From: Photobacterium swingsii
GTDB lineage: Bacteria; Pseudomonadota; Gammaproteobacteria; Enterobacterales; Vibrionaceae
Direction: 5' to 3'
NCBI RefSeq assembly: GCF_024346715.1
Contig: NZ_AP024853.1
Coordinates: forward strand, 124,001 to 188,000
Length of the DNA stretch: 64,000 nt
Shown here: piece by piece, positions 17,142 to 29,430 of the stretch
How the letters are laid out: every line of letters starts with the position of its first letter
How positions within the stretch are numbered: position 1 is the first letter of the stretch
Notes under the pieces: generated by a model
Told to the model about the DNA's origin: nothing
Database searches by the model: none
Seen by the model: only the letters and a program-made list of their open reading frames with translations
Made by a program: the position numbers and the translations under genes

Positions 17142-18146
17142 ATGAAAGCATCAAAAACTATTATCGCGACGTTAATTGCAGCATCAACCATGGGTATGGC
17201 AAGCATAGCAACAGCATGTACATCGGCTATTTACAATAATGGTGATGTTAGCATGACAGTCCGTACTATGGATTGGACTGGTCAAGATCAAGCAGAAGTT
17301 GTCGGTAAAGGACGAGGTATTGAAAATCAGTATGCCGATACAAAAGATGGTGTCACAAGTAAATCTAAGTATGCCTCTATGCAGATTAAATCTTTTAACC
17401 CTGGGATTGTGGCTGAAGCGATGAATGAAAAAGGGCTTGTAGCGCGTATCTTGTATCTAGGTAAAGATTACACTGAGTTTCCAGCGGGTAAAGCTGGGGT
17501 TCCAGATGTGAGTGCAGGTGAAGTGCCACGCTTCGTGGTTGATAACTTTGCCACAACCGATGAAGCACTCGAAGCGCTGCGTAGCATTGATGTGATTGAC
17601 CAGAAAATTTGTGATTTACCGGGTCATGCCAATGAATGTATTTCAGCCCCAGTTCATTATCAAATTACAGATGCATCGGGCAAGAGTGCGGTTATTGAGT
17701 ATGTGAAGGGTGAGCAAAAAATCTATGAAGGCACGTATGAAACCGCGCCTGGTGTACAGTTCATGTCGAATGATCCTGAGTTCAGCACGCATTTAATCAT
17801 GGACAAAGAGGGCACGAAAGCGGACGCCAGTATCCGTTCATACGACAGACGTCTTCGCGCCAAAGAAATTGTTGAAGACTTGTATGCTCGAGATGTCAAA
17901 GACCCAGCAAAAGCAGCACTGAGCATCAAAGCAGTTGCTAATAATGTGTTCTCTGGCTACGACCGTATCGACCCACATGTGAATGATGTATTCCCAACGT
18001 TATGGACAATTTACACCGACCAAGCGAACCAAACATGGACGCTAGATCGTGCCGATACATGGGAAATTGAACAGTACAACTTTACAATGTTTGATAATGC
18101 ACAAGCTGCTGAAACCGTATTGGGACAAAACCCTAACGTAAAATAG
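17142..18146 (+). CDS. Exported linear amide C-N hydrolase (choloylglycine hydrolase/penicillin V acylase family)
   Basis: A 334-aa Ntn hydrolase. A signal peptide (residues 1-25, ending IATA) is cut just before C26, which is the catalytic nucleophile of this family, in the context CTSAIYNN; VRTMDW follows, as in bile-salt hydrolases and penicillin V acylases. The conserved N in QFMSNDPEF is the oxyanion residue. A periplasmic amidase, by analogy with Gram-negative members that cleave N-acyl homoserine lactones or penicillin V; the true substrate is not known. RBS AGGAT is near the ATG. A terminator follows. Confidence 0.92.
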   Translation: MKASKTIIATLIAASTMGMASIATACTSAIYNNGDVSMTVRTMDWTGQDQAEVVGKGRGIENQYADTKDGVTSKSKYASMQIKSFNPGIVAEAMNEKGLVARILYLGKDYTEFPAGKAGVPDVSAGEVPRFVVDNFATTDEALEALRSIDVIDQKICDLPGHANECISAPVHYQITDASGKSAVIEYVKGEQKIYEGTYETAPGVQFMSNDPEFSTHLIMDKEGTKADASIRSYDRRLRAKEIVEDLYARDVKDPAKAALSIKAVANNVFSGYDRIDPHVNDVFPTLWTIYTDQANQTWTLDRADTWEIEQYNFTMFDNAQAAETVLGQNPNVK

Positions 18147-18189
18147 GGCAGTATTTGTTAAGAAACTCTGTTTTCTCGCCGATAGCAAC

Positions 18190-18219
18190 AAAAAGCCAGT
18201 GACGAATCACTGGCTTTTT
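18190..18219 (+). terminator. Intrinsic terminator after the amidase gene
   Basis: Stem AAAAGCCAGTG/CACTGGCTTTT with loop ACGAAT (start of the loop at 18202) and T-run, 44 nt past the stop. Confidence 0.9.
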
Positions 18220-18249
18220 ACTGTACGAATAGCTGTTGAATGATAGCAA

Positions 18250-18615
18250 TCACACTTGATTTAAGTTCAGCTCTTTTTGCAATTTCTTTGTCAGCCCTAA
18301 GGAAACAATTCGGTGAGACTCGGTCAGGTAATACATGAGTTCTTCATCCGTCTGCGCTGAACTTGCAAAGTGTTGTATCCATTTCATCCCGCGTGATGCA
18401 AAGTAAGGCGCTGGTTTATAACCGGGGTGCTCACTCAGGTAATGATAATTCTGATCAGACGTTTTAAATATAAAGGCAGGTGCATCGTCTGGTCCTAACC
18501 CGCCAATGGCAAAGACTTTTCCACCGACTTTCCATACGTGAGAGTTATTCCATTGCACAACATAGGTCGTTGCTGGTAATGCACGACAAAAAGCATTGTA
18601 TTGGTCATAATCCAT
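18250..18615 (-). CDS. MmcQ/YjbR-family protein
   Basis: A 121-aa protein with the features of the MmcQ/YjbR fold: WKVGGKVFAIGGL (residues 28-40), FKTSDQNYHYLSEHPGYKPAPYF (residues 50-72) and a C-terminal helix with SHRIVSLGLTKKLQKEL. The fold resembles the CyaY or double-wing DNA-binding domain; biological role unknown. Close to, but on the same strand as, a GNAT gene 44 nt upstream. Confidence 0.88.
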   Translation of the reverse strand: MDYDQYNAFCRALPATTYVVQWNNSHVWKVGGKVFAIGGLGPDDAPAFIFKTSDQNYHYLSEHPGYKPAPYFASRGMKWIQHFASSAQTDEELMYYLTESHRIVSLGLTKKLQKELNLNQV

Positions 18616-18659
18616 TGTTGATCCCTCGTGTGTATGCCAGCCGACAGTGGCCTTCTTTG

Positions 18660-19262
18660 TTATGAAGACAATTGAAGCTTGAATGTTAGGTTTGCTTTAA
18701 CAGCGAGCCATTCGCTTTCAATGATAGAAAAAACAACCGTGTCTCGGTAACTACCATTTGGCATCTTTTGATGATTGCGAATAACTCCATCTTGCTTAGC
18801 ACCTAAGCGTGCGATGGCATTACGTGAGGCTTGATTATGCCAGTGAGTGCAAAATTGAACCGCGATGGCAGATAAATTTTCGAAAGCATAAGTCAGTAAT
18901 AGGTATTTGCACTCGGTGTTTACCGCTGTGCGTTGATAACGTTTTGCATACCATGTGTAACCTATTTCAACGCGATGATTCGTGCAATCAGCGTTGCAAT
19001 AACGAGTCGTGCCTATAACCTCTTGAGTCTGATTATTGATAACGACAAAGGGTAGTGAACGGCCTTGTTTTTTTTCTGACAGCGCTGTTTCTATATAAGC
19101 ATCAACCTTTTCCTCATTGGGTATGGATGTATACCATAAATTCCAAAGCTCACCATCAGATGCCGCTTGAACAAGCGCTTTAGCATGCTCTTTTTTCAGG
19201 GGCACTAGAGTAATATTGTTACCCTGTAACCTAATATCCGAAAGCCATGTTGTGTTTGGCAT
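18660..19262 (-). CDS. RimJ/RimL-type GNAT acetyltransferase
   Basis: A 200-aa acetyltransferase of the Acetyltransf_3 group: an N-terminal ligand strand (LQGNNITLVPLKKEHAKAL), EVIGTTRYCN, RVEIGYTWYAKRYQRTAVNT and CTHWHNQASRNAIARLGAKQDGVIRNH are in the usual order. Similar enzymes acetylate ribosomal-protein termini or small molecules; the target is not known. ATG 19262 is preferred because AAGGAG lies 9 nt upstream. Confidence 0.87.
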   Translation of the reverse strand: MPNTTWLSDIRLQGNNITLVPLKKEHAKALVQAASDGELWNLWYTSIPNEEKVDAYIETALSEKKQGRSLPFVVINNQTQEVIGTTRYCNADCTNHRVEIGYTWYAKRYQRTAVNTECKYLLLTYAFENLSAIAVQFCTHWHNQASRNAIARLGAKQDGVIRNHQKMPNGSYRDTVVFSIIESEWLAVKANLTFKLQLSS

Positions 19263-19496
19263 GAATAACAGCTCCTTGTTATATGTTTCCTTACTCATTA
19301 GATACACGGCGTTTATACCTAACCTAATGATTTTAAATTGTGAGTTAACACCATAGCGAAAGGCATCATAAAAGCAATGCTTCCGTGATCGGGTATGGTG
19401 AGTTGTTACCTTTGTAAGTTAATGGAGAAAGTTAGCCTTGACCCGTCTATAGGTTTAGGGTTGATATTACTCAGCCGGATAATAAATGGTGAATCT

Positions 19497-20006
19497 ATGC
19501 TAACTGTAACTCAACTGGCTCGAAAGTGCGGGATTTCGCGCGCGACTATTCTTTATTACGAACGTGAAGAGATTTTGTTTCCCGCTTATCGTGCTGATAA
19601 TGGCTATCGCTGGTATGGCGAAAAAGAAGTTGAACGCTTAAAAGCGATCACCTCATATCGGTCATACGGGCTGCCTGTTGCAAGTATTCGAACCTTGTTA
19701 GCTCAAAAGGGCAAGTCGCAAGCGCAAATTATGAAAGATCACTTTAATGAGCTTGAGCGAGAAATTCAGAACTTACGGGCGCAACAAAAGGCCATTGTTG
19801 GCTTGCTGCAGGAACCCGCTCTTTTAACCGATAATAAGGTTACCAAAGCGCGCTGGGTGAACATTATGAAAGCTGCGGGCTTTACTGAAGAAGATATGAC
19901 AACGTGGCACAAAAAGTTTGAAGAGTTGGAGCCGACAGAACATCAACGTTTCTTGGAATCACTTGGGATTTCAGAGAATGAAATTGCCCGTATTAGGGGC
20001 AATTAG
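19497..20006 (+). CDS. MerR-family transcriptional regulator
   Basis: A 169-aa regulator. The winged HTH MLTVTQLARKCGISRATILYY is at the N-terminus, with the YRWYGEKEVERL wing and a long coiled coil (residues 78-115). The C-terminal ATTWHKKFEELEP-like stretch (MTTWHKKFEELEPTEHQRFL) resembles the TipAS/antibiotic-sensing-type end without clear ligand residues. The start at 19497 gives the canonical N-terminus. Upstream, TTGACC at 19437 is spaced 18 bp from TGATAT, a long spacer as in MerR-type promoters. Confidence 0.85.
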   Translation: MLTVTQLARKCGISRATILYYEREEILFPAYRADNGYRWYGEKEVERLKAITSYRSYGLPVASIRTLLAQKGKSQAQIMKDHFNELEREIQNLRAQQKAIVGLLQEPALLTDNKVTKARWVNIMKAAGFTEEDMTTWHKKFEELEPTEHQRFLESLGISENEIARIRGN

Positions 20007-20016
20007 GTGTTTATCG

Positions 20017-20274
20017 TTAGTGGCGCAGCTGACGATAGAGCTTACAACCCACCGCGTAGCCAACAGCAAACAGCGTTATAAACAACATGGCAGAGATAAA
20101 ATACGCAAGGTACTGAGAAATACCGAGTCCCCACACTAAGCTAAAGACCAAGCCTTGGTATGCTTCAAATGGCCACTCAATAACAGGGAAGTGTGAGCCT
20201 CCAGCCAATAATAAAATAAGACCCAAAACGGGAATTAAACCACCCAATATGCCACTGGTGAGCTGTTTATTCAT
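20017..20274 (-). CDS. Small membrane protein, unknown
   Basis: An 85-aa protein with two or three hydrophobic helices (residues 7-27, 40-62, 63-80) and a basic C-terminus (KLYRQLRH). No family recognised. It is convergent with the MerR gene, 10 nt from its stop. Confidence 0.55.
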   Translation of the reverse strand: MNKQLTSGILGGLIPVLGLILLLAGGSHFPVIEWPFEAYQGLVFSLVWGLGISQYLAYFISAMLFITLFAVGYAVGCKLYRQLRH

Positions 20275-20477
20275 GAATAGCTACTTACGTGAACCCTAAA
20301 ATGTACAGTTATTGTGATTTTATATTGCCTGATACTCAAGTGTTTTATGCCTGTGTAGTTTTTATCTAAGTAAGGTTATTTTTATGGTGGTGGGAGTACG
20401 TTACTTGCAACGGCGAGAAAGTCTCTATAAGTAAAGCTCCGAGAGGAAAAGTACCTGGAGATAATATCTCTGGAGAA

Positions 20478-20509
20478 AAGCCTCCCGCGAAAACAAAAAC
20501 GGGAGGCTG
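20478..20509 (-). terminator. Intrinsic terminator after the chemoreceptor gene
   Basis: Stem AGCCTCCCG/CGGGAGGCT; on the reverse strand it is followed by TTTTCT. It lies 23 nt past the stop at 20532. Confidence 0.85.
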
Positions 20510-20531
20510 AAGTTTAAGTTACTGTTAATAC

Positions 20532-22097
20532 TTACTGGTTGATTTTAAAAGCACCAACATGGTGATCGAGTGTTTTCGCTAGATCGGCCAGTTTTTGGCT
20601 AGAGAGTTCGAGCTCTTGGCTTGCTGTTAGCCCGAGTTTTACCGAGCTATCAACTGTATCCATATTTAGGTTGATCTCATTTGCCACGCTGGTTTGTTGT
20701 TCAGTCGCAGTGGCTACTTGGGTATTCATATCTAGTATTGCCATCACTTGTGCCGAAATGCTCTCTAGAGCCTGCTGGGCTTTTTCCGTCGCCTGTGAAC
20801 CTTCAATGGTGAGTGACTTACTGCTATCCATCGCATCAACCGCATTCTTAGCTTCGTCTTGAAGCTGATCAATCATGGTTTGAATTTCATTTGTCGATTG
20901 TGCCGTTTTAGTGGCGAGGTTTCTTACTTCATCAGCAACAACAGCGAAGCCTCGTCCAGCTTCACCTGCGCGAGCGGCTTCAATTGCAGCATTGAGTGCC
21001 AAGAGGTTTGTTTGCTCTGAAATACCACGAATTACTTCTAGGATAGATCCAATAGACTGTGTTCTATCGGCAAGAGAGGTAATGACCCCTGAAGTATCAT
21101 TGATTTGATTTGCAAGACTCGTGATTGTGCTGGTGGCTTCTTGCAATATCTTATGCCCATTCTGGGTTTCGATATTCGCTTTTTCAGCGGACTCGGCCGC
21201 ACCACTCGCATTTTGGGAAATCTCTGCGATTGTTGCGATCATCTCGTTCATTGACGTAACAACTAACAATGACTGCTCGCTTTGATCTTGACCGCGTGCT
21301 AATGCCTGTTGGGATTGGCTACGTAGATCCGTTGCGGAATGACCCAGATCGACACCAGTATTTGCAACTTGTGCAATGATCTCATTAATTTTGATAACAA
21401 AAGTGTTAAAGGCGGTTGAGATATGGGCAATCTCGTCATTGCCATTAACAGGTAAGCGAATTGTTAGATCACCATCGCCTTTAGAGATGTTTTCTAGCGC
21501 GTGTTGTAAGCCTGAAAGTGGGCGTAGTAGTTTGCCTAATAGCCACATCAGTACACAGCCACAGATGAAGAAAATACCAAGAATAACCACGAGCTGACTC
21601 ATTACGATGCCTTTAGCTGCGTCACTCACCTCTGTGATAGGAATACCGATATCAAATGTACCGTATAGTCCACCGTTGACATAAACAGGGGATAAAATGT
21701 CGTATACCCATACCTTTTGAACATCGGCATACCATTTCGAATACTGTGGTTTGCCGCGTGTCGCGCCATCAACGGTATAGCTATCGTTATAGACTTTATT
21801 GAGTTTTTCTATATCACTGTGCGCAATCGCCTGAACATTTTTATCAATAACAACGGCATAACTAATGTCTGAGCGACTATTTAGTGACAGTACAAATTGC
21901 TGTAAATCTTCGACAGGCTGTGAAGATGAACTCAAGATATATTCGACGTTTTTAGCCAGTAGCTCAGCTTGTGCTTGCGACTTTTTCAGTATGATTTTAT
22001 CGATTTCTTGATGGGAGATATAAGATGTTGAAGAGACACTCGCTATCGCTGCAATTGCAAACATGATGCAAACTGCAATTAATATTATTTTTTTCAT
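20532..22097 (-). CDS. Methyl-accepting chemotaxis protein
   Basis: A 521-aa chemoreceptor. A signal-anchor helix (residues 3-23), a periplasmic single-Cache-like ligand domain (about 30-160, with [18 protein letters not shown]), a second helix (about 168-190), a HAMP domain ([20 protein letters not shown]) and a long cytoplasmic coiled coil with the hairpin tip [35 protein letters not shown]. It signals to CheA/CheW at the cell pole. The Cache-type ligand domain suggests small carboxylates or amino acids but the ligand is not predictable. Confidence 0.93.
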   Translation of the reverse strand: MKKIILIAVCIMFAIAAIASVSSTSYISHQEIDKIILKKSQAQAELLAKNVEYILSSSSQPVEDLQQFVLSLNSRSDISYAVVIDKNVQAIAHSDIEKLNKVYNDSYTVDGATRGKPQYSKWYADVQKVWVYDILSPVYVNGGLYGTFDIGIPITEVSDAAKGIVMSQLVVILGIFFICGCVLMWLLGKLLRPLSGLQHALENISKGDGDLTIRLPVNGNDEIAHISTAFNTFVIKINEIIAQVANTGVDLGHSATDLRSQSQQALARGQDQSEQSLLVVTSMNEMIATIAEISQNASGAAESAEKANIETQNGHKILQEATSTITSLANQINDTSGVITSLADRTQSIGSILEVIRGISEQTNLLALNAAIEAARAGEAGRGFAVVADEVRNLATKTAQSTNEIQTMIDQLQDEAKNAVDAMDSSKSLTIEGSQATEKAQQALESISAQVMAILDMNTQVATATEQQTSVANEINLNMDTVDSSVKLGLTASQELELSSQKLADLAKTLDHHVGAFKINQ

Positions 22098-22393
22098 GAA
22101 CCTAACCTGTTCCTTATGCTTTAGAAGCCATAAAAATCCTAACCAATATCATCACAACGTGTATTTCTAGGGAGTACCCAGTAGGTGCTTTGATTTATGT
22201 GTTTTATCTACACGCTGATTTAAGCTTGGAATGATACACGTCATGATGTCATATCACTCTTACGCATATTAAAAAGGTTGATATGGTTCAATATATAAAG
22301 TTGTCAGCAACAATATGCGTTTAAGGTAAGGTTGGTTTTGCTTGTTATCTATACAATTAGCTGTGAGTCACAAAAGGGGAATGGACTACGAAG
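22098..22393. other. Upstream region of the chemoreceptor gene, no gene seen
   Basis: About 300 bp, AT-rich, holding the chemoreceptor promoter. I see no conserved motif or small gene. Confidence 0.4.
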
Positions 22394-22429
22394 AAAAGCC
22401 GACACGAATGAACCAGCGTCGGCTTTGGT
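22394..22429 (-). terminator. Intrinsic terminator after ygjK
   Basis: Stem AAAGCCGAC/GTCGGCTTT around a 14-nt loop, 70 nt past the ygjK stop on the reverse strand, followed by TTCTTCG. Confidence 0.75.
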
Positions 22430-22499
22430 TTGTATCATTTAGGCTGTTAGGTTAGGGGGGATCTAAAGCCCATGATATTGGTTGATCTATAGTGAATAC

Positions 22500-25217
<2,718 letters not shown>

Positions 25218-25315
25218 CTATTATTTACGTTATAATTTTTGCTTAGATAAATAAGCGAATTTTAAGTGTGAGAATCCATCCAGAGTAAATAGGATTCTCT
25301 TTATTTTTTATATTT

Positions 25316-26086
25316 TTATTCTAATTCTTTGGCGAACGAAATTGCTTTTAGTAATTCACCATCTACATTAGGGATAGTGTCAGATAGAAATATCTGATTA
25401 CCTGGAGTAAATGTCATAAGTACATTTTTCAATGTTTCTTTGTTTTCACCCATTTTATTTTGAACATCAAATTCTATAAGTTTGTTATATACCTCCGTAG
25501 CGAGTTTTTCCTCTTGATCTTCTGTAATTGCAATTCTTCCAATACAAATAGGAGGACGTATTTTATGGCTAAATGATTCTTTACGAAATCTTTCGGCAAA
25601 TAATGTATCTAGCTTTGAGCCTTCTTCAAAAATAAAACGCCCTTTATCTTTAAACTGGTACTGGTGTTCACCTTTAAGCACTACGTAGTCCATCATTTCT
25701 AATGCCCGCAAGTATAGGGTTATAGAAGTTGAACTCAGGGTGTACTTTTGGGTGATCTCTTCCAATGTCCACTCATTACGACGAAGTAAATATAAAAAGT
25801 CGAAAAGGTGAGGAAACTGATGGAAAATATCACTATTCACATCTGTTATAAACTGTTCGTTTTCAAGCTGTAACTGCCGGCCTCGTTGCGATAGTTCAAC
25901 CAGATCGGTATCTAAATGACTCGCATAATAGAGTATCTTATCAAGCCCTAATGCAGTGTTATGCAGCTGTCTTTTTATTGTCGAAAGGGGGATCCCCGTA
26001 CCAATCGATAGTTCAGCATAACAAATTCCTTTTTCTTTAATTTTTTCTCTTAACGCAGCGAGCAAGTACGTTGCGGAGTTATTCAT
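25316..26086 (-). CDS. XRE-type HTH regulator upstream of ygjK
   Basis: A 256-aa protein with an N-terminal helix-turn-helix (CYAELSIGTGIPLSTIKRQL, residues 22-41) and a second winged-helix-like segment (WTLEEITQKYTLSSTSITLYL, residues 111-131). The remainder has no domain I recognise. Being on the same strand 107 bp before ygjK and without a terminator between them, it may control the glucosidase. Confidence 0.7.
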   Translation of the reverse strand: MNNSATYLLAALREKIKEKGICYAELSIGTGIPLSTIKRQLHNTALGLDKILYYASHLDTDLVELSQRGRQLQLENEQFITDVNSDIFHQFPHLFDFLYLLRRNEWTLEEITQKYTLSSTSITLYLRALEMMDYVVLKGEHQYQFKDKGRFIFEEGSKLDTLFAERFRKESFSHKIRPPICIGRIAITEDQEEKLATEVYNKLIEFDVQNKMGENKETLKNVLMTFTPGNQIFLSDTIPNVDGELLKAISFAKELE

Positions 26087-26847
26087 TTACTATGCCTGTT
26101 TCTTATCTATTTCGTCCTTGGTGTTATCACAAGATATCCTTATTCTTGTGATCTTGATTCAAATTTTAATTATGAGGGTGTATATAACTATTTATCGATA
26201 AGCTGGATTATAAGTTTTAATTTCTAATCGATTACATTAAAACTTTATCGTATATATGCCGCTCTTAGTTAACGAAGGTGAGTATAGTTGTTTTAATGGC
26301 TTTTATTAAGGGGGATGTACCGTAAATCTACTGTTTTATCGCTGAGGTATAAATATGAAAACTTGAGTATCAATAATTTGAACTTTCAAAAATAGTAAAG
26401 TGTCACTTCACATTAGTAATGATAAATACTGGATTTTCCTTGTTGTTTTCATTCGTAAATTGAATGTTAATAACTTCGTGGTGAGGCGTTAATTTTCACT
26501 TTGTGTTATTGAATCGAAATCATATTATATTGGTCTTTTATAAGATACTAGATGTTTTAATTAACAATTGATAATAATACGATTGAGTAAAAGCAAAAAA
26601 TGGTATGCCCGCTTTTAGCATCATAAAATACTCATAGAGTAAATTAATAATCGCGTTGTTTTTTATATTCGTGACTTGTAATGAATGAGTACGTTTATTC
26701 AACAACTTAGCTTTGTTCTATAAAAAGGCAAGCAATATGAGGTGAGTGGCATATTGGTGTGTATTCAGGCGCTATTGACGCTTGCTAATCAGTTCATTTG
26801 GCGGTATTGATGTTGAAATATGACACACAGCATCAAGATGAAAAGAT
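26087..26847. other. 760-bp AT-rich intergenic region, no gene seen
   Basis: Very AT-rich with frequent stops in all frames. I looked for short genes with ribosome sites, hairpins and RNA motifs and found none that stand out. It contains the promoters of the divergent XRE gene and lysE-like gene. Its length is out of proportion with the two promoters required. Confidence 0.5.
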
Positions 26848-27483
26848 ATGGATATCCTAAACGTTGAGGCATTTCTAATTGCCATCACCATTTTAACGCT
26901 GACTCCAGGGTTAGATACCGCATTGGTCATTCGTAACACCAGCCGCTCGGGGTTGGCCGACGGTTGCATGACAAGTTTTGGTATTTGTAGTGGGCTTTTT
27001 GTCCATGCTTTTTTTTCTGCAGTTGGAATTTCTGCTATTTTGGCGCAATCAGCAGAACTATTTCAGATGGTCAAGATGGTGGGGGCTACATACCTGATTT
27101 GGTTAGGGGTAAGTAGTTTACGGGCTATGGTGAAAAATAAAGGATGCATTGAAATTGGGGAGTTGGTACAAGGCACTTATAGCGCGAAACGGTCTTTGCG
27201 TGAAGGCTTCTTGTCGAATGTTTTAAACCCTAAAACAGCGGTATTCTATCTTGCGTTTCTTCCCCAGTTTGTAAACCCAGAAGGATCACCCTTATGGCAG
27301 TCAATGCTAATGGCTTCGATTCACTTCATTATTGCTATGGTATGGCAATGTGGCTTGGCTAGTATATTGAACTCAGCCAAAAACCTTCTTAAAAATGCAC
27401 GCTTTATGCACTGGATGGAAGGTGTCACAGCTGTGGTGTTAGTGGGGCTTGGCATTAAATTGTTAATGGAAGAATCGCCATAA
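26848..27483 (+). CDS. LysE/RhtB-family exporter
   Basis: A 211-aa inner-membrane exporter with the family's N-terminal motif TLTPGLDTALVIRNTSRSG and about six hydrophobic helices; GFLSNVLNPKTAVFYLAFLPQFV (residues 129-151) is the second family signature. RhtB proteins export amino acids such as threonine, homoserine lactone or lysine; the substrate is not predictable. Confidence 0.93.
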   Translation: MDILNVEAFLIAITILTLTPGLDTALVIRNTSRSGLADGCMTSFGICSGLFVHAFFSAVGISAILAQSAELFQMVKMVGATYLIWLGVSSLRAMVKNKGCIEIGELVQGTYSAKRSLREGFLSNVLNPKTAVFYLAFLPQFVNPEGSPLWQSMLMASIHFIIAMVWQCGLASILNSAKNLLKNARFMHWMEGVTAVVLVGLGIKLLMEESP

Positions 27484-27589
27484 ACCATAGTGCTTTTGCT
27501 CACTGCATGATTTGACTTTGGTTATTTAATCGTTCGCTTCTATGCTTTCACTATTCTTTATAATTCATCATTTGAGATATGGAGGCTGT

Positions 27590-28045
27590 ATGCTGGTGAA
27601 ATACTTTCTAGGTGGCGTACTTGCTCTAGTGCTAACGACAACCGCAAATGCTGATAATGGACTAATTATGCTTAAAAGTGGTTTCAGCGTGGATGAAACT
27701 GCCGATAGGTTCGAGAGCGTCGCGCAAGAAAAGGGGATGATTATTTTTGCTCGTATCGATCATGCCAAAAGAGCTGAAAAGGTTGGGGTAAAGTTACGTC
27801 CAACTCAGTTAGTGATCTTTGGTAATCCTAAAGTAGGCTCACCTTTGATGGCATGTAGTCAAAGTGTTGCCATTGATTTACCCCAGAAAGTGGTAGTCAG
27901 TGAAGATGAAAACCAACAGGTGTGGTTAACCTACAATGATCCGCAATACTTGCAAACCAGACACAATATTGAAGGATGTGATGCTGTAATTGAAAAAATC
28001 ACTAAGGCGCTGGCTAGCTTTTCTCAATCTGCAACACAGCCTTGA
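27590..28045 (+). CDS. DUF302-domain exported protein
   Basis: A 151-aa protein with a signal peptide ending TANA (residues 1-18) and a DUF302 domain: SVDETADRFESVAQEKGMIIFARIDHAKRAEKVG, LRPTQLVIFGNPKVGSPLM and LPQKVVVSEDE are its conserved blocks. The fold binds unknown ligands; some members are linked to redox or metal stress. The ATG at 27590 has GGAGG 5 nt upstream and begins the signal peptide; a start at 27542 is less likely. Confidence 0.9.
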   Translation: MLVKYFLGGVLALVLTTTANADNGLIMLKSGFSVDETADRFESVAQEKGMIIFARIDHAKRAEKVGVKLRPTQLVIFGNPKVGSPLMACSQSVAIDLPQKVVVSEDENQQVWLTYNDPQYLQTRHNIEGCDAVIEKITKALASFSQSATQP

Positions 28046-28086
28046 TGACTACTTGTTTCATCGTAAGAAATAAATTCTTAATGGTA

Positions 28087-29094
28087 TTATAACGATTTTG
28101 ATACACCAACCGGTCGCTTACCATCGCAGGCCCCTTTTTCTAGCTGATGAATAGGACTACTGTCTTTTAATGCCCAGCGGTGATCGTTGCGGCTGAGTTT
28201 TCGGTACTGAGTTGGCGTTACACCAAGATAGCTCTGAAAGGTTTGGTAAAAACGACTGCTTGAATTAAAACCTACGGTCAGTGAAATATCTAAGATTGTC
28301 TTTTCAGTATCACTTAATAGTGCGCGTGCATGGTTAATACGCATGGCGGTAATGTATTGTTTGATAGTCAGCTGCATCATGCGCTGGAAAATTCCCATCG
28401 CATAGTTGGCATGTAATCCAACATGCTCAGCAATTTGCTTTACTGTTAGCGGCGTATCATGGTGTGTCGCTATGTATTCAAGCATTTGACTGACATAAAA
28501 CTGCGAATGCTTAGAGACGCCATTTTGTGTCGGTTTATCTGTTCGGCTCGTTAATACTTGTGACCAGCCATCGAGGCATATTCGCTTTAGCATTAAGCTG
28601 ATTTCATCAGCAGCAAGTTGTTGGCGGCTCTCGGTTAAATGCATCATTTCATTTTCCCATCGAGCGATTTCAAATTCGCTAACTAATGAAGGAGCATCTG
28701 AGTGTAATACCGCACCATGCGTAATTTGATTAACGAACTCTCTATTTAACGGCCAAGATAAAAAGTGATGGATAGGGATATTAATGATCCCCATATTTCG
28801 ACACTCACCAATATTCGTTAAGCGGTGCGGAACTGAAGCCCAAAATAAACCAATATGCCCATCTTTAAGTAATACTGGGCTGCCATTCACTATGTACTCC
28901 ACATCCCCACCAAATGGAATGTTTACTTCTACTTGCCCGTGCCAGTGGTAGCCAGGCATGTCATGCGGTCGTCTAAGCTCAATGTCTATCTTCTCATACG
29001 AGGAATAGAGCGACAGCGGGCTGACAGAAACACTTTCTGTTGAGTAGTTTTCCTGCGGAGAGATAAGCAGGGCTTCTTTATCATGTGGCTTCAT
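28087..29094 (-). CDS. melR: Melibiose-operon regulator MelR (AraC family)
   Basis: A 335-aa AraC-type activator that matches E. coli MelR along its length: SPLSLYSSYEKIDIELRRPH, YHWHGQVEVNIPFGGDVEY, LFWASVPHRLTN, LMLKRICLDGW, then the twin HTH MLEYIATHHDTPLTVKQIAEHVGLHANYAM and FNSSSRFYQTFQSYLGVTPTQYRKLS. MelR binds melibiose and activates melAB, which lies divergently. It is a little longer than E. coli MelR at the C-terminus. Its gene and melA are separated by 336 bp that carry a dyad of the right size for two regulator sites. Confidence 0.95.
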   Translation of the reverse strand: MKPHDKEALLISPQENYSTESVSVSPLSLYSSYEKIDIELRRPHDMPGYHWHGQVEVNIPFGGDVEYIVNGSPVLLKDGHIGLFWASVPHRLTNIGECRNMGIINIPIHHFLSWPLNREFVNQITHGAVLHSDAPSLVSEFEIARWENEMMHLTESRQQLAADEISLMLKRICLDGWSQVLTSRTDKPTQNGVSKHSQFYVSQMLEYIATHHDTPLTVKQIAEHVGLHANYAMGIFQRMMQLTIKQYITAMRINHARALLSDTEKTILDISLTVGFNSSSRFYQTFQSYLGVTPTQYRKLSRNDHRWALKDSSPIHQLEKGACDGKRPVGVSKSL

Positions 29095-29280
29095 GTCAGT
29101 GAGCTCTTTAGAGAATGGTATGCTTTGGCTTTTCTATCAGACTCTTCCATTTCTTTCAGGATAAGTATCACATACTGATTATTTCCATTAGGTATAAATG
29201 GTAAGGCGAGAGATAGCTAACAGTTTCATATTTTTTATTGTTTAGGCCTCCGAAAACATCACTAAATTACACCATTTTGT

Positions 29281-29330
29281 CCTGTTTTCTCATATTTTAC
29301 GCCAGCTGAAACTAAATAGGAGAAAACAGG
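29281..29330. promoter_or_regulatory. Inverted repeat in the melR-melA control region
   Basis: Perfect 11-bp arms CCTGTTTTCTC (29281-29291) and GAGAAAACAGG (29320-29330), centred 125 bp upstream of melA. AraC-type regulators such as MelR bind as pairs of half-sites, so this is the best operator candidate. It does not copy the E. coli MelR site in any obvious way. Confidence 0.5.
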
Positions 29331-29430
29331 ATAGCGACATCATTTAGCGAGACGAAAAGTTAATGTGAAGGCGTGTAATGTTTCATCATCACATAACTAT
29401 TGTTACTTGAGATTGAAGGATATAAATCGC

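Noticed and set aside
11791-20274. A run of single small genes with three GNAT acetyltransferases that recalls a Vibrio superintegron.
   Set aside because: The genes face both ways, the spacers are unequal and I see no attC-like repeats between them and no integrase, so a cassette array is not supported.
29349-29400. A CRP site upstream of melA, from TGTGA and TCACA in the region.
   Set aside because: The two half-sites are too far apart for the 6-bp CRP spacing, so no site is claimed although mel operons are often CRP-dependent.
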